Source: Rhyacophila brunnea (lineage: Eukaryota > Arthropoda > Insecta > Trichoptera > Rhyacophilidae). From it: a DNA stretch of 64,000 bases. The DNA is taken from contig JAGYXB010001068.1 in the NCBI GenBank assembly GCA_022495005.1, positions 186,001 to 250,000 on the forward strand. Reading direction: 5' to 3'. The notes below the pieces were generated by a model. The model did not search any database and had not been told where the DNA came from. It worked only from the letters and a program-made list of their open reading frames with translations. Shown here piece by piece: positions 30,655 through 43,174 of the stretch; within the stretch, counting starts at the first letter, position 1; the number at the start of each line of letters is the position of its first letter. A program made the translations under genes and the position numbers.

Positions 30655-33600
30655 TTGATGAATCTTCTCGGAAATAACGCACTTCCAACAATTTATTGTG
30701 AGTAGGTAAAGTTGTTATATAGTAACGGTGGAGAGGCGCGCTCCTAGATCCAACCGTTGTTTATAGCATTTAATTATTTCATTCAATTTTGTATTTTTCG
30801 TATTTTACGTAGAATCTCGGCCTATCAATGGAAAGTACTGGCACTAAGCACGGAGCATAGATCAATTGAAAACGAAGCATGTTTTAGTATGCCAAATGCA
30901 TTGACTGGCATTCCATTCTGGAATAAATATATTATTCTAAAATAATACATAAATTCTAGCTATAAATTATAATATTTTCGATTGTAATCATATATATTTT
31001 TTAAATGTATTTAATAACCAGCTGCAGTGACCATATTTAATGTGTATGATATAATAGATAAAAAGTTCCAGCTCACAAAATCATGAAGCATAACATACAT
31101 TCTATTTGTTCGAATATAATAGATGATTAATAATATATTATCATACAATTAATTATTATAAAAAATCGACGGGCATATGCTGTGTGTAGAATGTGGGCTT
31201 TGAAGTGAGCAACACTTTCTACACAGTAAGTGAATAATTCAATTTAATACTTCTTAATATAGAGTACTCAATTAAATCATATTTGACATAGAATATAATT
31301 ATGTAATTATATTATATTATTTATAATGTATGAAACCTAAAAATAAGTTTAAACCATTATAATAAATTACAGTAAATACGTAATTAAACTTAACTGTCCC
31401 TAATTAGTAAGCAGTACTTATTACGTAAGAATATTTTTTGTAAATTTTATAGCACAAATAAAATTTAATCATAATTACATACATAACGTATTCATTATTA
31501 GAATTTTTTTAATGAATCTATGTAAAATATAGAAGATTTTATGTAGAATATAAAATAAAGATATAGAAATGCAGAATAACTATGTAACTTTAAATTTAAA
31601 TAATATTGTAAAAATATGTAGGTATATTTAAATAATACATAATGAATACACGAAATAAAATAGGCCCTAAGTACCAAAAAGCTGAATCTGAGATATATGA
31701 TGTTTATTATAGGAATAATTCGTTTATTTTTCATAAAATCACGATTTTATTAGCTTCTCAATAGCTTCAACATACAATCTTATTCTTATCTTATTAGAAG
31801 AAAAATACAATTTGTAAAACACGTTTGAACATCGATATTTTAGAAAAGCGCTACGTTGTTACACTAATTTCTTAAAAAAATGACTAAGTTGCACGCTTTA
31901 AGTATATCAATAACGAAGAACTAAGTCTCATGACACAATGTTAACTAAATGGTACTATTTTAAAATTAATTACGCTGCCTCTTACACTAAAGCCATCTTT
32001 GAATATCCATATAAGCTCTAATATATTTTTTGGCACTCATTTGGGTACTTAGTGCCTATTAAATTATCATAATTAAATCTGTATTATTTTATAGTACAAC
32101 ATAAATACTACGAATATATTTAAAAAAAATGTAGTGCTGATCATACCCCTTTGATATTATGAATAGAGTACTTTAAAATGAAATTATTGACGAATTCAAT
32201 CGTACGAAAACATAGTACAAGTTATATGACTAAGATAATCAATATCTGACCATAATTGAATATCAATTATATTTGATTGAAACGTAATTAATGAAAAAAT
32301 CATCTCTTGAAAAGCTGTTCTGATATAGAAAATAGTTGTAAAGAATCTTTAACCATTTTCAAGTACTTATAATTTTTATAAAGTGAATACTCCACCAAAC
32401 ATATGAGCACATACTAACAGCCGTATTCATACAGTCTTGAACCGCACTAAACGCAGTAAGTGGTTTATCGGCCGAATAAGACAACTATAAAAAAGTGCAT
32501 ACGTCACAAAGATGCGTACAGGAATGCGCACCAAACTTAAAATGGCGGCGATCTGCGCGATCTGTCAGTGTCACTTTAATATACGTCTAAAATGAGTTCA
32601 TCACAATAAGCGTTTTGTAGGTTTAGTTCGTCTTGATTGACGTTAGCTGCCCGTCGTCGTTAGACTATAGATGGATACATGATGGTAAAAATGCTAAAAT
32701 TGTAAAAATGTATACAGATATCGAGGATCGATGGAAATGTCAATATTGTCAATGAGCCCGCGAAGCTGTATTGCCATATTACGGAAATGTTTACTGGGTA
32801 TACTGTATCCTTTTGTGCATTAAGAAGTATAAAATAAATATGATATTATGACAAATAAATTATTTAAAGTTCATGATAATTATTATTAAATTTATATGGT
32901 ACCGTTTGCACATTTTTACACCTATTCACATGTTCAAAATTTTAAATTAATTATCGGGGAATCAAAATTTAAAAGTTGGTAACATTAGTCACGGCATGAC
33001 GCATATTACGTCAGCGACGTGACGTCACTATTCAACGGACTCTGTTTAGGTTTATGCATGCAAATTTGCATCAAATAGCTTGAATGCAGTTTGCTGTTAT
33101 ATGCATACGCCAATTCGAGACATTCATATGAGAATTTACATTTTAAAGTTTTTTAATTAATATATACGTGTCTAAAACATATCTCAAAGATAAAATTACA
33201 ATTTAAAAGAAAAAGTTACAAAATGTGCAAGGATCCCATCTGATTAAAATGTTAATATTTTATGGTCATGTTTATTTTTAAAATTAAGATTAATAAGTTT
33301 TCTCTTACTCACAAAAATGACTTTTGACTAATTTTATTCATAGTTTTAAAGTTTTATATATTACTTACTTAATTTAAAAAAAACATCTCTTTCATGAAAA
33401 AATATAATGGTACAAGTTGAATTCCGTTTTATTTTATTTATATTATAGTAATACATATTCACGTATCCTGATATGTTAGGTGTATAAAGAAAATGCTAAT
33501 ATAAATGGATATATTTAGAAATTAGGGTTATAGAATCACCACAATTCTGTTTTAAATGATCAAGAGATAAATAATAGCTGTAAAGTTTTAGACATTACAA

Positions 33601-34390
33601 TTTTAATATTTATACAAATTCAAGTGAATTAGTAAAATTTTCTATTAATTGAACAATATATTATTAAAACATTTCATTCATATAATAATCGTCAGGATTG
33701 ATTTCGCGTGGGTTATGATATTAACAATTCTATGAAGAAATAAGTTTTTTTTAAATAATAAAAACGTAAATGATATTATATTGCTATTTTTAGTATGCAG
33801 CATTTATTGTAAATCCATAGGAAACAACAAAAAAATCAATTTATTTTTTTTTCAAAATATTTAGTTAAATCATTTTTCTTTTTTACAGTGGATATAGCGA
33901 TGCGAGAGCAAAACATTTAGTTTTAACCTTCCTTTTACGATGCTAATAAATTCCGTACGTTTTGGTGATGTCACCTCGGATACCGTACCGAGATTGATTA
34001 GTATTTCTATACATACGCTTAGTTTCATATCTCTCTTTCTCCCAATTATTGAGTATGTCTCTCTTTGTCGCATATACTTCTATATCTCTCTATTTTTTAG
34101 GTAGGCAATGGAATGTGACACTCTGTTTGCAATGAGCATTTATAATTTATGACAGGAAAATAAAATTTGATGAATATTTATAATTATTTGTATTTTACTG
34201 GGAAATGCTATCGAATTTTTTAAAGTATAATCTGTAATATTGATGATTCTATGTTTTGAAATATGAAGTGATGAGAAATATTGACTGCTGACTAGAAAAT
34301 TATTTTTTAATTACCACATTTAAATATAATGCTAATTATATCGAATGGCCACCTAATAGTTACGCGCTGGGCGCATCTTTAGCGACCAAT
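30655..34390. other. Long AT-rich stretch without recognisable elements
   Basis: About 3.7 kb in which I see no coding motif, TIR pair, SINE or shared repeat. Open frames here are short and low-complexity. GC-richer patches at 32410-32650 and 32990-33060 contain CpGs but no motif I can name. Confidence 0.45.
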
Positions 34391-34395
34391 GTATT

Positions 34396-34444
34396 AATAT
34401 ATCGGGGGGAGGTCTGACGTTAGAATCTTACCCCCGATATTATT
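34396..34444. repeat. Short stem-loop
   Basis: AATATATCGGGGG and CCCCCGATATTATT form a near-perfect stem around about 22 bases. The function is unknown; it may be a foldback remnant. Confidence 0.45.
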
Positions 34445-34636
34445 ATGTATAGTTGAGACTGTTGCATCGTGTGTCATGTGTGCGTATGACATGTGAGGGG
34501 CAGCGTTGAATAATAACACGTGTTGGTATTTGTATCGTTTATATTATGGAACCAATAGATTTGTTGGTATTACACGGCACTATGAAAAGACAGTATATTA
34601 ATAATAATTGAAGGTTGGAGGAAAGGTTTCTAAACA

Positions 34637-34891
34637 TATAAAAGGGAACGGCGAGCTGCTCGGGTTGACTACATTTTAACAGCGCTCTATGATAACTGTG
34701 TCATTTCCGTTGCGTTCTTGCCTATGCTCTAGAAATGAGTATAGACCAGAACATATCAGTTGTAGGCTTGTATAAAATCTCTACAAATATACTGTGTAAC
34801 CTAAGGTAACATTACAGTAAGGGGAGTGTTAATAACGTGGCTTATGAATATAAATACGATACGTTGTATTACATCAGTGAAAAACAGTCAG
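34637..34891 (+). promoter_or_regulatory. Candidate TATA promoter and untranslated first exon
   Basis: TATAAAAG at 34637-34644 is followed by a GC-richer segment and, 250 bp on, a strong splice donor CAG then GTAAGC at 34891/34892. This could be a host promoter with a non-coding first exon, or part of an LTR (TGTTGGTATTACACGG lies upstream at 34563). No coding exon was found downstream. Weak call. Confidence 0.22.
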
Positions 34892-34899
34892 GTAAGCAC

Positions 34900-36065
34900 C
34901 TACCTACTTTCGTGAGAGCAATTTTTTTAGTTCCAATACCAATTATTACATAACCAGCCTATAACCTTATTAAAACCGAGATGGAGTCAATCAGCAACAG
35001 TCATTAATCACCACAGATGAATAGGAATACATAACGTAATACATAATAAGATTATATACTTTTATGCTAAGGTATTACCTACTTACATCAACTATATTTT
35101 TTATCGTAAGATCCTGTTCAAACATGCAATGCAAAAAAATGTTCAATTATGATTGAGAAGTCATTAGATTAAATTTTAAAACTAACGACCAAATTATTCA
35201 GTGTCGGATGATATCTGAGAAGTGAAGGAAGACTTTCTTTTAGCTATAAATAATAAAAAAAAAAACTCTTTTTAGTGAGTTTATTTTATAAATTTGAATG
35301 AAATTTGAATTAAAAATACTCGCGTAAAAATTTCTCACCCTCTTTTGTTAAATTATTATTAATTTCTTTTTCGTTATTTTCGGTGTAAAAACTATGATAG
35401 TTAGCTTACGACATTGACAAATAATCCTAAATAGGTCAATCTTTCACTATTCTGAATTATACTTTAAACAATGAAATAAAATGTATATACAGGACTTACA
35501 TGTTATAAGAACTATCAAGCGGATGAGTTACGTGTTATTATCAAGTCAATGGTATTCGACTCTGATAGTTAATTTATGATAAATTATTGATGATATATAA
35601 TTAAAAATAATACTAATTATGTTGTTAATTATTTGTTTTTATATTTTTAAACACTAAAATTATTCCATCAAACATTGGTTTTTAATGAATCCATGTATTT
35701 TCAGCCATATGACGTAGTGTAATCAAAGTTATGATAGGAGCATCATTGGGAAAAAATCCGATGTATTTTTGCAACAAAAGCACAATATTCACAAGTTTAT
35801 TTTTAAAACTATTTGAAAATAATATTTATCTATTTTCCACTTCGTTTCAATATTCATCTCCCTTCATGACTCCTACAGTCTTCTCCATGGCTTGGCTCCA
35901 TACCTCTTGGCATTCAATGGCACTCACGGTTTTTATCAATGTGAAACCTGTGGCTTTCTTGACTTTGTCTGTCTATCTGGAGGGAGTTTCAATACAAATA
36001 ATCTTTAATAATACGGATAGTTAGTTATGCATATTGGATTTATATATTCCAGAATTATATAATAA
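34900..36065. other. Interval without identified feature
   Basis: On the minus strand about 35866-35960, one frame reads TLIKTVSAIECQEVW and AMEKTVGVMKGDEY with gene-like composition, then a stop. It may be a relic of some coding sequence, but I recognise no family. Confidence 0.3.
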
Positions 36066-36067
36066 CC

Positions 36068-36458
36068 ACAAAGTAGTGGTAGACACAAATAGTCTACATA
36101 AAACTTTGACAGGCATACTCATTTGTTTTCATTAAAATAAGAATAAAAATTTCAGATGGTTTTTGGATAGTTTTTAAAATGCAAAGTAAACCATAATAGT
36201 AAAGGTAGGCTGCGGAGATCTGGCAAAATTACGTCAATTATTTGTATTCATTGTACTAAGAATATAAATTGTAGATGATGTTGGTTAGTTTTTTTTTTTT
36301 AATTAAGCCCTGCCTAAACGAAACCATAATAAAAATTATGTATTTAATCGTTTAATCGAATTTAAAAAAAATGATTCTTAGTTTAACTGACACAGTTAAG
36401 TGTGCATTATTTATGTCGGATCTCCACAGCCTATATCCACTCTTCGCTATTGCTATGA
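36068..36458. repeat. Diverged relative of the 60.07-kb hAT-type MITE
   Basis: The right end (TGTGCATTATTTATGTCGGA, CCACTCTTCGCTATTGC) and left-side blocks (ACTTTGACAGGCATACTCAT) match the termini of the element at 60069-60477 in order. The ends are eroded and about 60 bp near 36215 look inserted. No target duplication. Confidence 0.55.
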
Positions 36459-36469
36459 AGTAAACAATG

Positions 36470-37730
36470 AAATTGTAAAAAAGGTCTAGAATTATAATAA
36501 TATATCGTGCCCTACAATAATAGTATGCATGCTTCATGCGTTTAACAAAGTCCTTGCACGGCACTGTAATGGTACGCGGAAACCAAGCTACAATTTAGGT
36601 AATTCTCCCAGATAAAGGGTGGAAAAAGTTGAATAATAAGTAGTTCTTTATTTAATAAGAGATATTTATAGAGCCTTTCTAGCATTTTTTATCATGAGTA
36701 TTCCTGGATTTTATACTATTCTGCGATATTTCCTCATTTTAAAAAAATGTGAATGTATGTGTGTTTTTACTAAACCGCTGGAGCTACACTGACAATGCAA
36801 GAAGTTTGTGCGCTATCTCAATCACTCACCTCTTTAGATTTGTATCATAATCAGTGGGCAGTAGCGCATTTTTGGCATTTAGACTTTCGCTTTCATTAAC
36901 AAACGTCGAAAGTCACGCACTGTCATCGTTATTATTATTATTATGCTATACCATACAAAACCAGAATTTACTGGATATTGGTTGTACACGTGGATCGATA
37001 AAACTGTCTGGTGCCCACCTACAAACAGATTAAAATATAAAGGCTTGTTCGCATAGAGAATTTTTAAAATAAAATATGTTCTATTTTGTTATAATCGATA
37101 AAATGTAATGTGACCTTACAACAAATCAAACACATAGCCCCCGGATGAAAGGCCGACGTTTTACGCACTGGACTACGTGGGTTGCTTGTTATATTTTTTT
37201 TATACCCATCATAGTATGTTATTTGTAATGTAATTTCTTTGTTGTTGCCTTCGTCTATACAGCGAAAATAGATGACAATTAGTTTTATTTTTTATTGAAT
37301 AAATATAATTTTGTAAAACCTCAGAAACACAATGTATGTACACAGTGAGCGTGGGGTTGCTGCTAAAATTTGGTCGATAATTTATGTATTATAAATATTG
37401 TCTCTATATAAATATAGTATATTATTTAATTTAATTTTTTTTTTTGACAAATATTATCTTTCATATCTACATTTTAATAACTTTGTTGTTTAGTTTATTT
37501 TTTTCCCTTATAAATAATTATCGTAATATATTACTATTTGAAGACTTCATATAACATTGTCTTAGACTAAAAGATTATCATCGACCTGCTAGCCTAAATT
37601 TTATACGTTTCATATAATGAATAAATTTGATGAAAAAATCTTCGAAACGCATTGTTTTAATTTCCATAGTAGTGCACTGGTCAATAATGATCACTATTGG
37701 TGACGTCATGCCATGCTGCTGTTAGTATTA
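36470..37730. other. Interval without identified feature
   Basis: AT-rich with T runs. Nothing supported. Confidence 0.35.
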
Positions 37731-37735
37731 GAAAC

Positions 37736-37990
37736 AGCAAACTCCACAAGAGTAAGAAACAAACACAGCATTTTTTTGTAATTCAACATCAAATACAGAA
37801 AACTCCAAAAATAAATATTAAATTATAAATAAACTATTTATTTTCATAATTAGAACTTATGATTAATAAATCTGTACAATCATTTTACATTTTTTATTAA
37901 TTTTTTGTTTGCTTATATACCAATGATTCCGACTGTTAAACAGTTTTTTATGATTTCTGAAAAACATACCAATATGGAGTTTGCTGCATT
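37736..37990. repeat. Possible small foldback element
   Basis: CAGCAAACTCCA and its exact reverse complement TGGAGTTTGCTG lie about 230 bp apart. The inverted match is only 12 bp and no target duplication is seen, so it may be chance. Confidence 0.25.
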
Positions 37991-38267
37991 TGATTTTGTA
38001 GGCCTCATATATGTTAGTAAAAATTTAAGCTCATCCGATATATTATAAATAACATGCAATTAGCATTATGTTTGATTTTAGAGAGCATTTCAAAATTAAA
38101 ATTGCAATTACCATATAATATGATTTCCAGACTTACCATCTTTTAGCAGTAACAACACCACGAATAAGAAAGAAATTCTAGACAAAGGTTATCTTGCGAC
38201 TAAAAGTAACTCATTAAAAACGTGTTTGGTTTATAATAAATAATTCGTATGAATCGTAAACGGATCG

Positions 38268-38338
38268 TTATCTAGATACGAAAGCACTCACCCGGAAGGT
38301 GAACGATGTGAGTTTGAGTCCCATTCGGTCCATTTTTT
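38268..38338 (+). repeat. tRNA-like fragment
   Basis: ACGAAAGCACTCACCCGGAA followed by GTGAGTTTGAGTCCCATTC resembles the anticodon-to-B-box part of a tRNA-derived element. The cloverleaf is incomplete. Confidence 0.35.
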
Positions 38339-38344
38339 TTTGTC

Positions 38345-39950
38345 TAGATACTCAAACATATAACTACTCGTACCTAAAAAACACACCAATATTATTTTGC
38401 GTCATAACTGTCTTATTCAATAATAATAATTTTTAGTTGATATTTTTGTAAGGCATGAAAATCGATCAGTTACTAGGGCCTCCACATCCCTAAACCCACC
38501 ACTGCCTGCATGGTTACGTATTATAATTATTATAATCTGAAAAAAAAATAACGACGTTTGGTGATTTTGACAGATCAAGTACAACGAGAAATTGGTCGCT
38601 CTATAGCTTTAGATAAACATTTAAAAATAGTTTTTTTTTCTAGCATAACTCTACGGCTAATTATAATTGCTATAAAAAGATGATGAATCACATTTTTTTA
38701 AAACGATTATGGTATAATTATAGAAATGTACTACTTATGTCCAATACTTCCGAGAATATAAGAAAATCATTTTTAAATGTAGCTCATTTATGCAACTAAA
38801 GCTTAGCGGCCATTTAATTATATTTTCATACAGTCAAAATTACGTTTACTTTCGAAACACACAAATGAATTTCTTACGTAAATTTTGTATTTGTTTATTT
38901 CTTTGAAATCCATTCCAAAATAAAAAGTAACAGATAAAGAATTAAAAAGTATATTATCTGAGAGTATTATGAACATTATTATCTCACTAGTCATCAATTT
39001 TGGAATACTATTTTTATTTTAACTTTTGTTGAATATACTTTATTTACAATTTGGCATTTTCAACCATTAAGCGCGAATCAAATTGAGGTGCATGTCGCTT
39101 ACTGTCACGTTGTAGGGGTGACTAATTTAGTCTATAGTTTCGTCATTTTGCAGAATATTTTGAACCATCACCATCTTTGTAAATTAGCTAAAGAATGACA
39201 CTGATGAAGAGTGCCTACTATAATGTATTAGTAATTTGAATTATTATTAATTATTCATACTAATTTCAATACATTTTAACATTTTCTACGTGTACGTACG
39301 TTAAAATACTTGCGGCATGACATCCATAGATAATATTTTTAACAGAATCCAACCTGCAGACCATGGATAATAGACATCGAAAATACATAGTGCCAACCGC
39401 TAAAAACAAAATAACGTGATTTTGACATGACATTCGAAAAGTGTAGGCATGTGGAATATGATAAAAACGTTCAAACGTCATGCAGGTGTTGACGCAATGC
39501 AGTTCAACGTGAGGTGACCTCATTGTTGTTTTAGTGACTTCGGCAGATCTTTCCAACTGCAAATGTTTGTTTAAAGGTTCAAAATGTGCTACGGGATGGG
39601 AGCATTAGTCTGATAACATTTTAAACACCAAGAACAACGACAACACACACTTCGTTCCCGTAACGGCAGCCCGTGACAGTAGGCGACATGCACCATGAGA
39701 TACACCTCAATTTGGTTCGCGCCTAAATGCATTTTTTCAAATTTCGAATAGGCCTAATTCTATTGCGCTGCTCTCTGTCTGGTCAAATATGTATTATAAT
39801 ATTCTAAACAGTATGTACTATCAACTGACATGCCATGCTGCACTTTCATAGATGATGTCGCGACCATAGATTAAATGGTGTCATCGTCAGCTCTTTATGA
39901 ATACAGTATACTACAATAGAAATCGATTATGAGCTAAACATAGTATAATA
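38345..39950. other. Interval without identified feature
   Basis: No coding motif, TIR or shared repeat was recognised in about 1.6 kb. Confidence 0.35.
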
Positions 39951-39956
39951 TAATAA

Positions 39957-40440
39957 AATTACAAGATAAAAAGAACTTTTTATATACAACGTTTTTAAAT
40001 TTTCTATTGAATCATATAAACTTGACAATTCTATGTATTAATAAATACTTTTTTTGTACTTGATAGAAATACTTACTGAATAAATATAGATTATTGAAAT
40101 ATCATTTTTAAATTTCACATTGATTTCCATAGTAACGCATGTATATATTAATAATTTAGTTGCTAGGACCCCCTTAGCAACCAATAATAGTGTTTTACTT
40201 TTTACGAAGTTTTTCCAAAATAACTTTCCATACAAAAAAGAAAAAACTGAAATTGAATTGAATTCTGCTTAAAGATGGCTAAAAGTATTAAAAGAATGCA
40301 TTGGCATTGTGTTCTGATATATTCTAAAAGTTTCAAATGTGAAGTTAGTTAAAAATCGATTGCAAGATTTATATTAGACAAACAAGAAAAAAATTGTACT
40401 GGACAAACAAGAATACGAGCTAATAAAAACATGGTAAAAA
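39957..40440 (+). repeat. Dispersed repeat R4, copy 3
   Basis: Near-colinear with 25838-26245 (ATACAACGTTTTTAAATTTT, TAGTTGCTAGGAC, AGATGGCTAAAAGTATTAAA), with a short local duplication of GACAAACAAGAA near 40378-40415. Confidence 0.75.
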
Positions 40441-40470
40441 TTGAGGGTGAATGATAAAAAAAATCGTTAA

Positions 40471-41835
40471 CGGCCCACGTGCTCGTCGTAGGTCAAAATT
40501 AAGTTTTTATTGTATTTTCAAACCATGATCCTGGACACTCCTTAAACGTTGTAGATAATCTATTTATATAATTGTGAAGCCTTATTATCCTTTATAGTTA
40601 TTTTAAACATTTGATGACTGCATAAAGTATTTTTGATACATAAAATAGTATTCTTTTAAACCTCTCGCTCTAATGTTTTAGAATATAGTCATATTTCGGT
40701 ACATAACTGTGCAGTGGTGTTAAGATTTTTTACATTTATTAATTTTTAAACGCATTTATAAAACCATCAGTATAATTTATGACGACATTATTATAGTGAA
40801 ATATTTACGATAAAAATATATTGATAATTTCTGTGATCCCAAATTTGACAAGAATTAGGCATTTTATTATTCAAAAATGGGCAAGATTAACACATTTGAA
40901 GATAATTTATTATAAGATGTCTTTGACCATTCAAGTGTGATAAACATCCTACGAATAATGATTGCTTTATAATAATTATTGACCTAAGAATAAGGTAGTG
41001 TTTTTTTGAAATACGCCATTTCTTTTGTCATTCCCCAATGGTTAAGCTACAACATACGGCCGTAGCCATAAATAAACAAACTATAATTGAAGTTGGGAGT
41101 AAAATGATTTTGACGCACGTGTTTGAACATGTACCGTTTAAAAAAAATAAAAAATAAATCGGTTAGGTACATGTTCAAACACGCGCGTTAACATAATTTT
41201 ACTCTCTACTTTAATTATAGTTTGTCAATTTATGGCTACGGCCGTATGTTGTAGCTTAACCACTGGGGAATGACAAAAGAAATGGCGTATTTCAAAAAAA
41301 CACTACCTTATTCTTAGGTCAATAATTATTATAAAGCAATCATTATTCATAAGATGTTTATCACACTTGAATGGTCAAAGACATAGCTTATAATAAGTAG
41401 GTTATGAATTTGTTAATCTTGCCCATTTTTTGAATAATAAAATGCCTAATTCTTGTCAAATTTGGGATCACAGAGATTATCAATATAATTTTTTATCGTG
41501 AATATTTTACAAAAATTATCTCGTAATAAATTATACTAATAGTTTCATAAATGCGTTTAAAAATTAATAAACGTAAAAAATCTTAACTCCACTGCACAGT
41601 TATGTACCGAAATATGACTATATTTTAAAACATTAGAGCGAGAGGTTTAAAAGAATACTATTTTATGTATCAAAAATACTTTATACAGTCATCAAATGTT
41701 TAAAATAACTATAAAGGATAATAAGGCTTCAAAATTATATAAATAGATTATCTACAACGTTTAAGGAGTGTCCAGGATCATGGTTTGAAAATACAATAAA
41801 AACTCAATTTTGACCTTCGACGAGCATGTCCCCCC
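40471..41835. mobile_element. 1.37-kb palindromic TTAA element (piggyBac-like MITE), copy 1
   Basis: TTAA stands on both sides (40467-40470 and 41836-41839). The two arms, 40471-41137 and 41165-41835, are inverted repeats of each other over about 670 bp with a loop of roughly 30 bp. Example: CAACATACGGCCGTAGCCAT at 41050 is mirrored at 41230. Termini share CA(C/T)GTGC or ACATGC-type ends with GCTCGTCG. No coding frame. Two asymmetric relatives are at 45430-46112 and 60603-61414. TTAA targeting suggests piggyBac-type transposase in trans. Confidence 0.88.
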
Positions 41836-41989
41836 TTAATATTTTACTGAAAAATTTTTACTTTATAATATAGATAGTGTTTCATCATAAATAGAGAGTG
41901 TAGTACTCGTATTACTAGGGACATCTAGTGATGAAATTGCAAAATATGCGGGTAAATTAAATTAATTTCAATTTAAGCATTGTATACCA

Positions 41990-42213
41990 TGTCCGATCCT
42001 AATAATATCATAATATGGGCCTCGTAATGTTGGTTTGTATTAACAGATTTTTGGTTTTACAAGAAATGGATACTAGCCACTTGCTCAACCTATTAGGTCC
42101 ATACTCTGACTCAAACATAAATTGAAAAACAATATATTATGTATTTTCCAGACCCAGGATTCGATTTTGGGACCAACGACGTTATAAGCCGACGATTAAG
42201 CCGCTCGGCTATT
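41990..42213 (-). repeat. tRNA-derived SINE-A, minus-strand copy
   Basis: Reads in reverse from CATGTCCGATCCTAATAA through the body to a mutated head (GATTAAGCCGCTCGGC). Diverged but nearly full length. Confidence 0.8.
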
Positions 42214-42488
42214 GTTGGAGATCAATACAAATAACATTGCAATGTAATTTTTCTCGAGTATTTACAGAAATATTTTGAATAATGTTCGTAGTTTTAATGT
42301 TGTTTCTTAATGTTAGGTTGGTACTTAAAACATAGCGCTTTTTATGAATTTAAAATCCTTTTTAATGTATAGGTAACTTAACAGGTTTTTGTATTATGAC
42401 AGATCATATTATTTCATCACATTATTAGTGTTATGAATTTTTTTAAACTGGCGTTAAATAATTGCATCATAATTATTATTATAGTATT

Positions 42489-42595
42489 GTTGTTTTTATT
42501 TAATAAAACGCATTTTTTTTAGTACTTATTCCACTTTTAATCAAGAGATTAGGACCGGTTTCGTCCGCCTCAGAGGGACATTTTCAACTGAATAC
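42489..42595 (-). repeat. Penelope terminal repeat, sense copy, with hammerhead-like motif
   Basis: On the minus strand it contains CAGTTGAAAATGTCCCTCTG then AGGCGGACGAAACCGGTCC. GTCC/GGAC can pair as stem II, and GAAAC followed by GTC matches the hammerhead core; the CUGAUGA box is degenerate (GTTGAAA). Penelope pLTRs are known to carry hammerhead ribozymes. Confidence 0.4.
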
Positions 42596-43029
42596 ATTTT
42601 TTTTTAAACAATATTTATCAAACAAAATCCAAAGCTAAAGAAATAATACAACAATATGTACATAAATAATTATCCGTCCAATAATACCTTCCCAATAACA
42701 GATTAATTTGAAACAAATGATGTTGGACATTAATATTTCATACTACGTTGGGGCATTAAACAGATTATTTTAAATATTAACAAACCACAAAATATGAAAT
42801 AATCTACACTTACAATAACATTAATATCAACAAATAATTATGATTAGTCAAAATTTACAATAAAGTTTTTTATAAAAAATAATAAAATAAACAATATTAT
42901 CAATTGAAATGAGATCAAATACAAAAACAAATACAATCAAAATATGAGTCAAAATTAAATAAAAATAAAAATAAAAATAATAAATAATGTACAATATATT
43001 ATAAAGTTATGTTATAACAATCCCACATA

Positions 43030-43165
43030 TTAAATAGGGTATAATAATGGAGAAGACACAAAATATAATTGATCATTTAACAAATTAGAATTGGGGAAAA
43101 ATTTATACCTATTAATTTTTAGGATTTCATGTTTATCCAATTTTATAGATTTCTCATTCAAATGC
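43030..43165 (-). pseudogene. Penelope ORF, C-terminal tail
   Basis: The minus frame NEKSIKLDKHEILKINRYKF then LLNDQLYFVSSPLL and a stop follows the pattern of Penelope C-termini (EI.K......LLN.Q..F..SPL). Joined across the LINE insertion, SNHSF at 44040 and PAF at 43155 become contiguous, so this is the same former gene as the GIY-YIG segment. Confidence 0.65.
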
Positions 43166-43174
43166 AGGATTTAA

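Noticed and set aside
35731..36024. 97-codon plus-strand frame
   Set aside because: Composition is low-complexity and no motif is visible. The opposite strand looks more gene-like in one short segment but also matches no family I know.
37135..37185. Possible tRNA-like element on the minus strand
   Set aside because: Only an A-box-like word is present; no B box at the right spacing and no pairing.
42960..43000. AAAAT-rich run resembling a satellite
   Set aside because: Short low-complexity stretch inside the Penelope 3' region; not a defined array.
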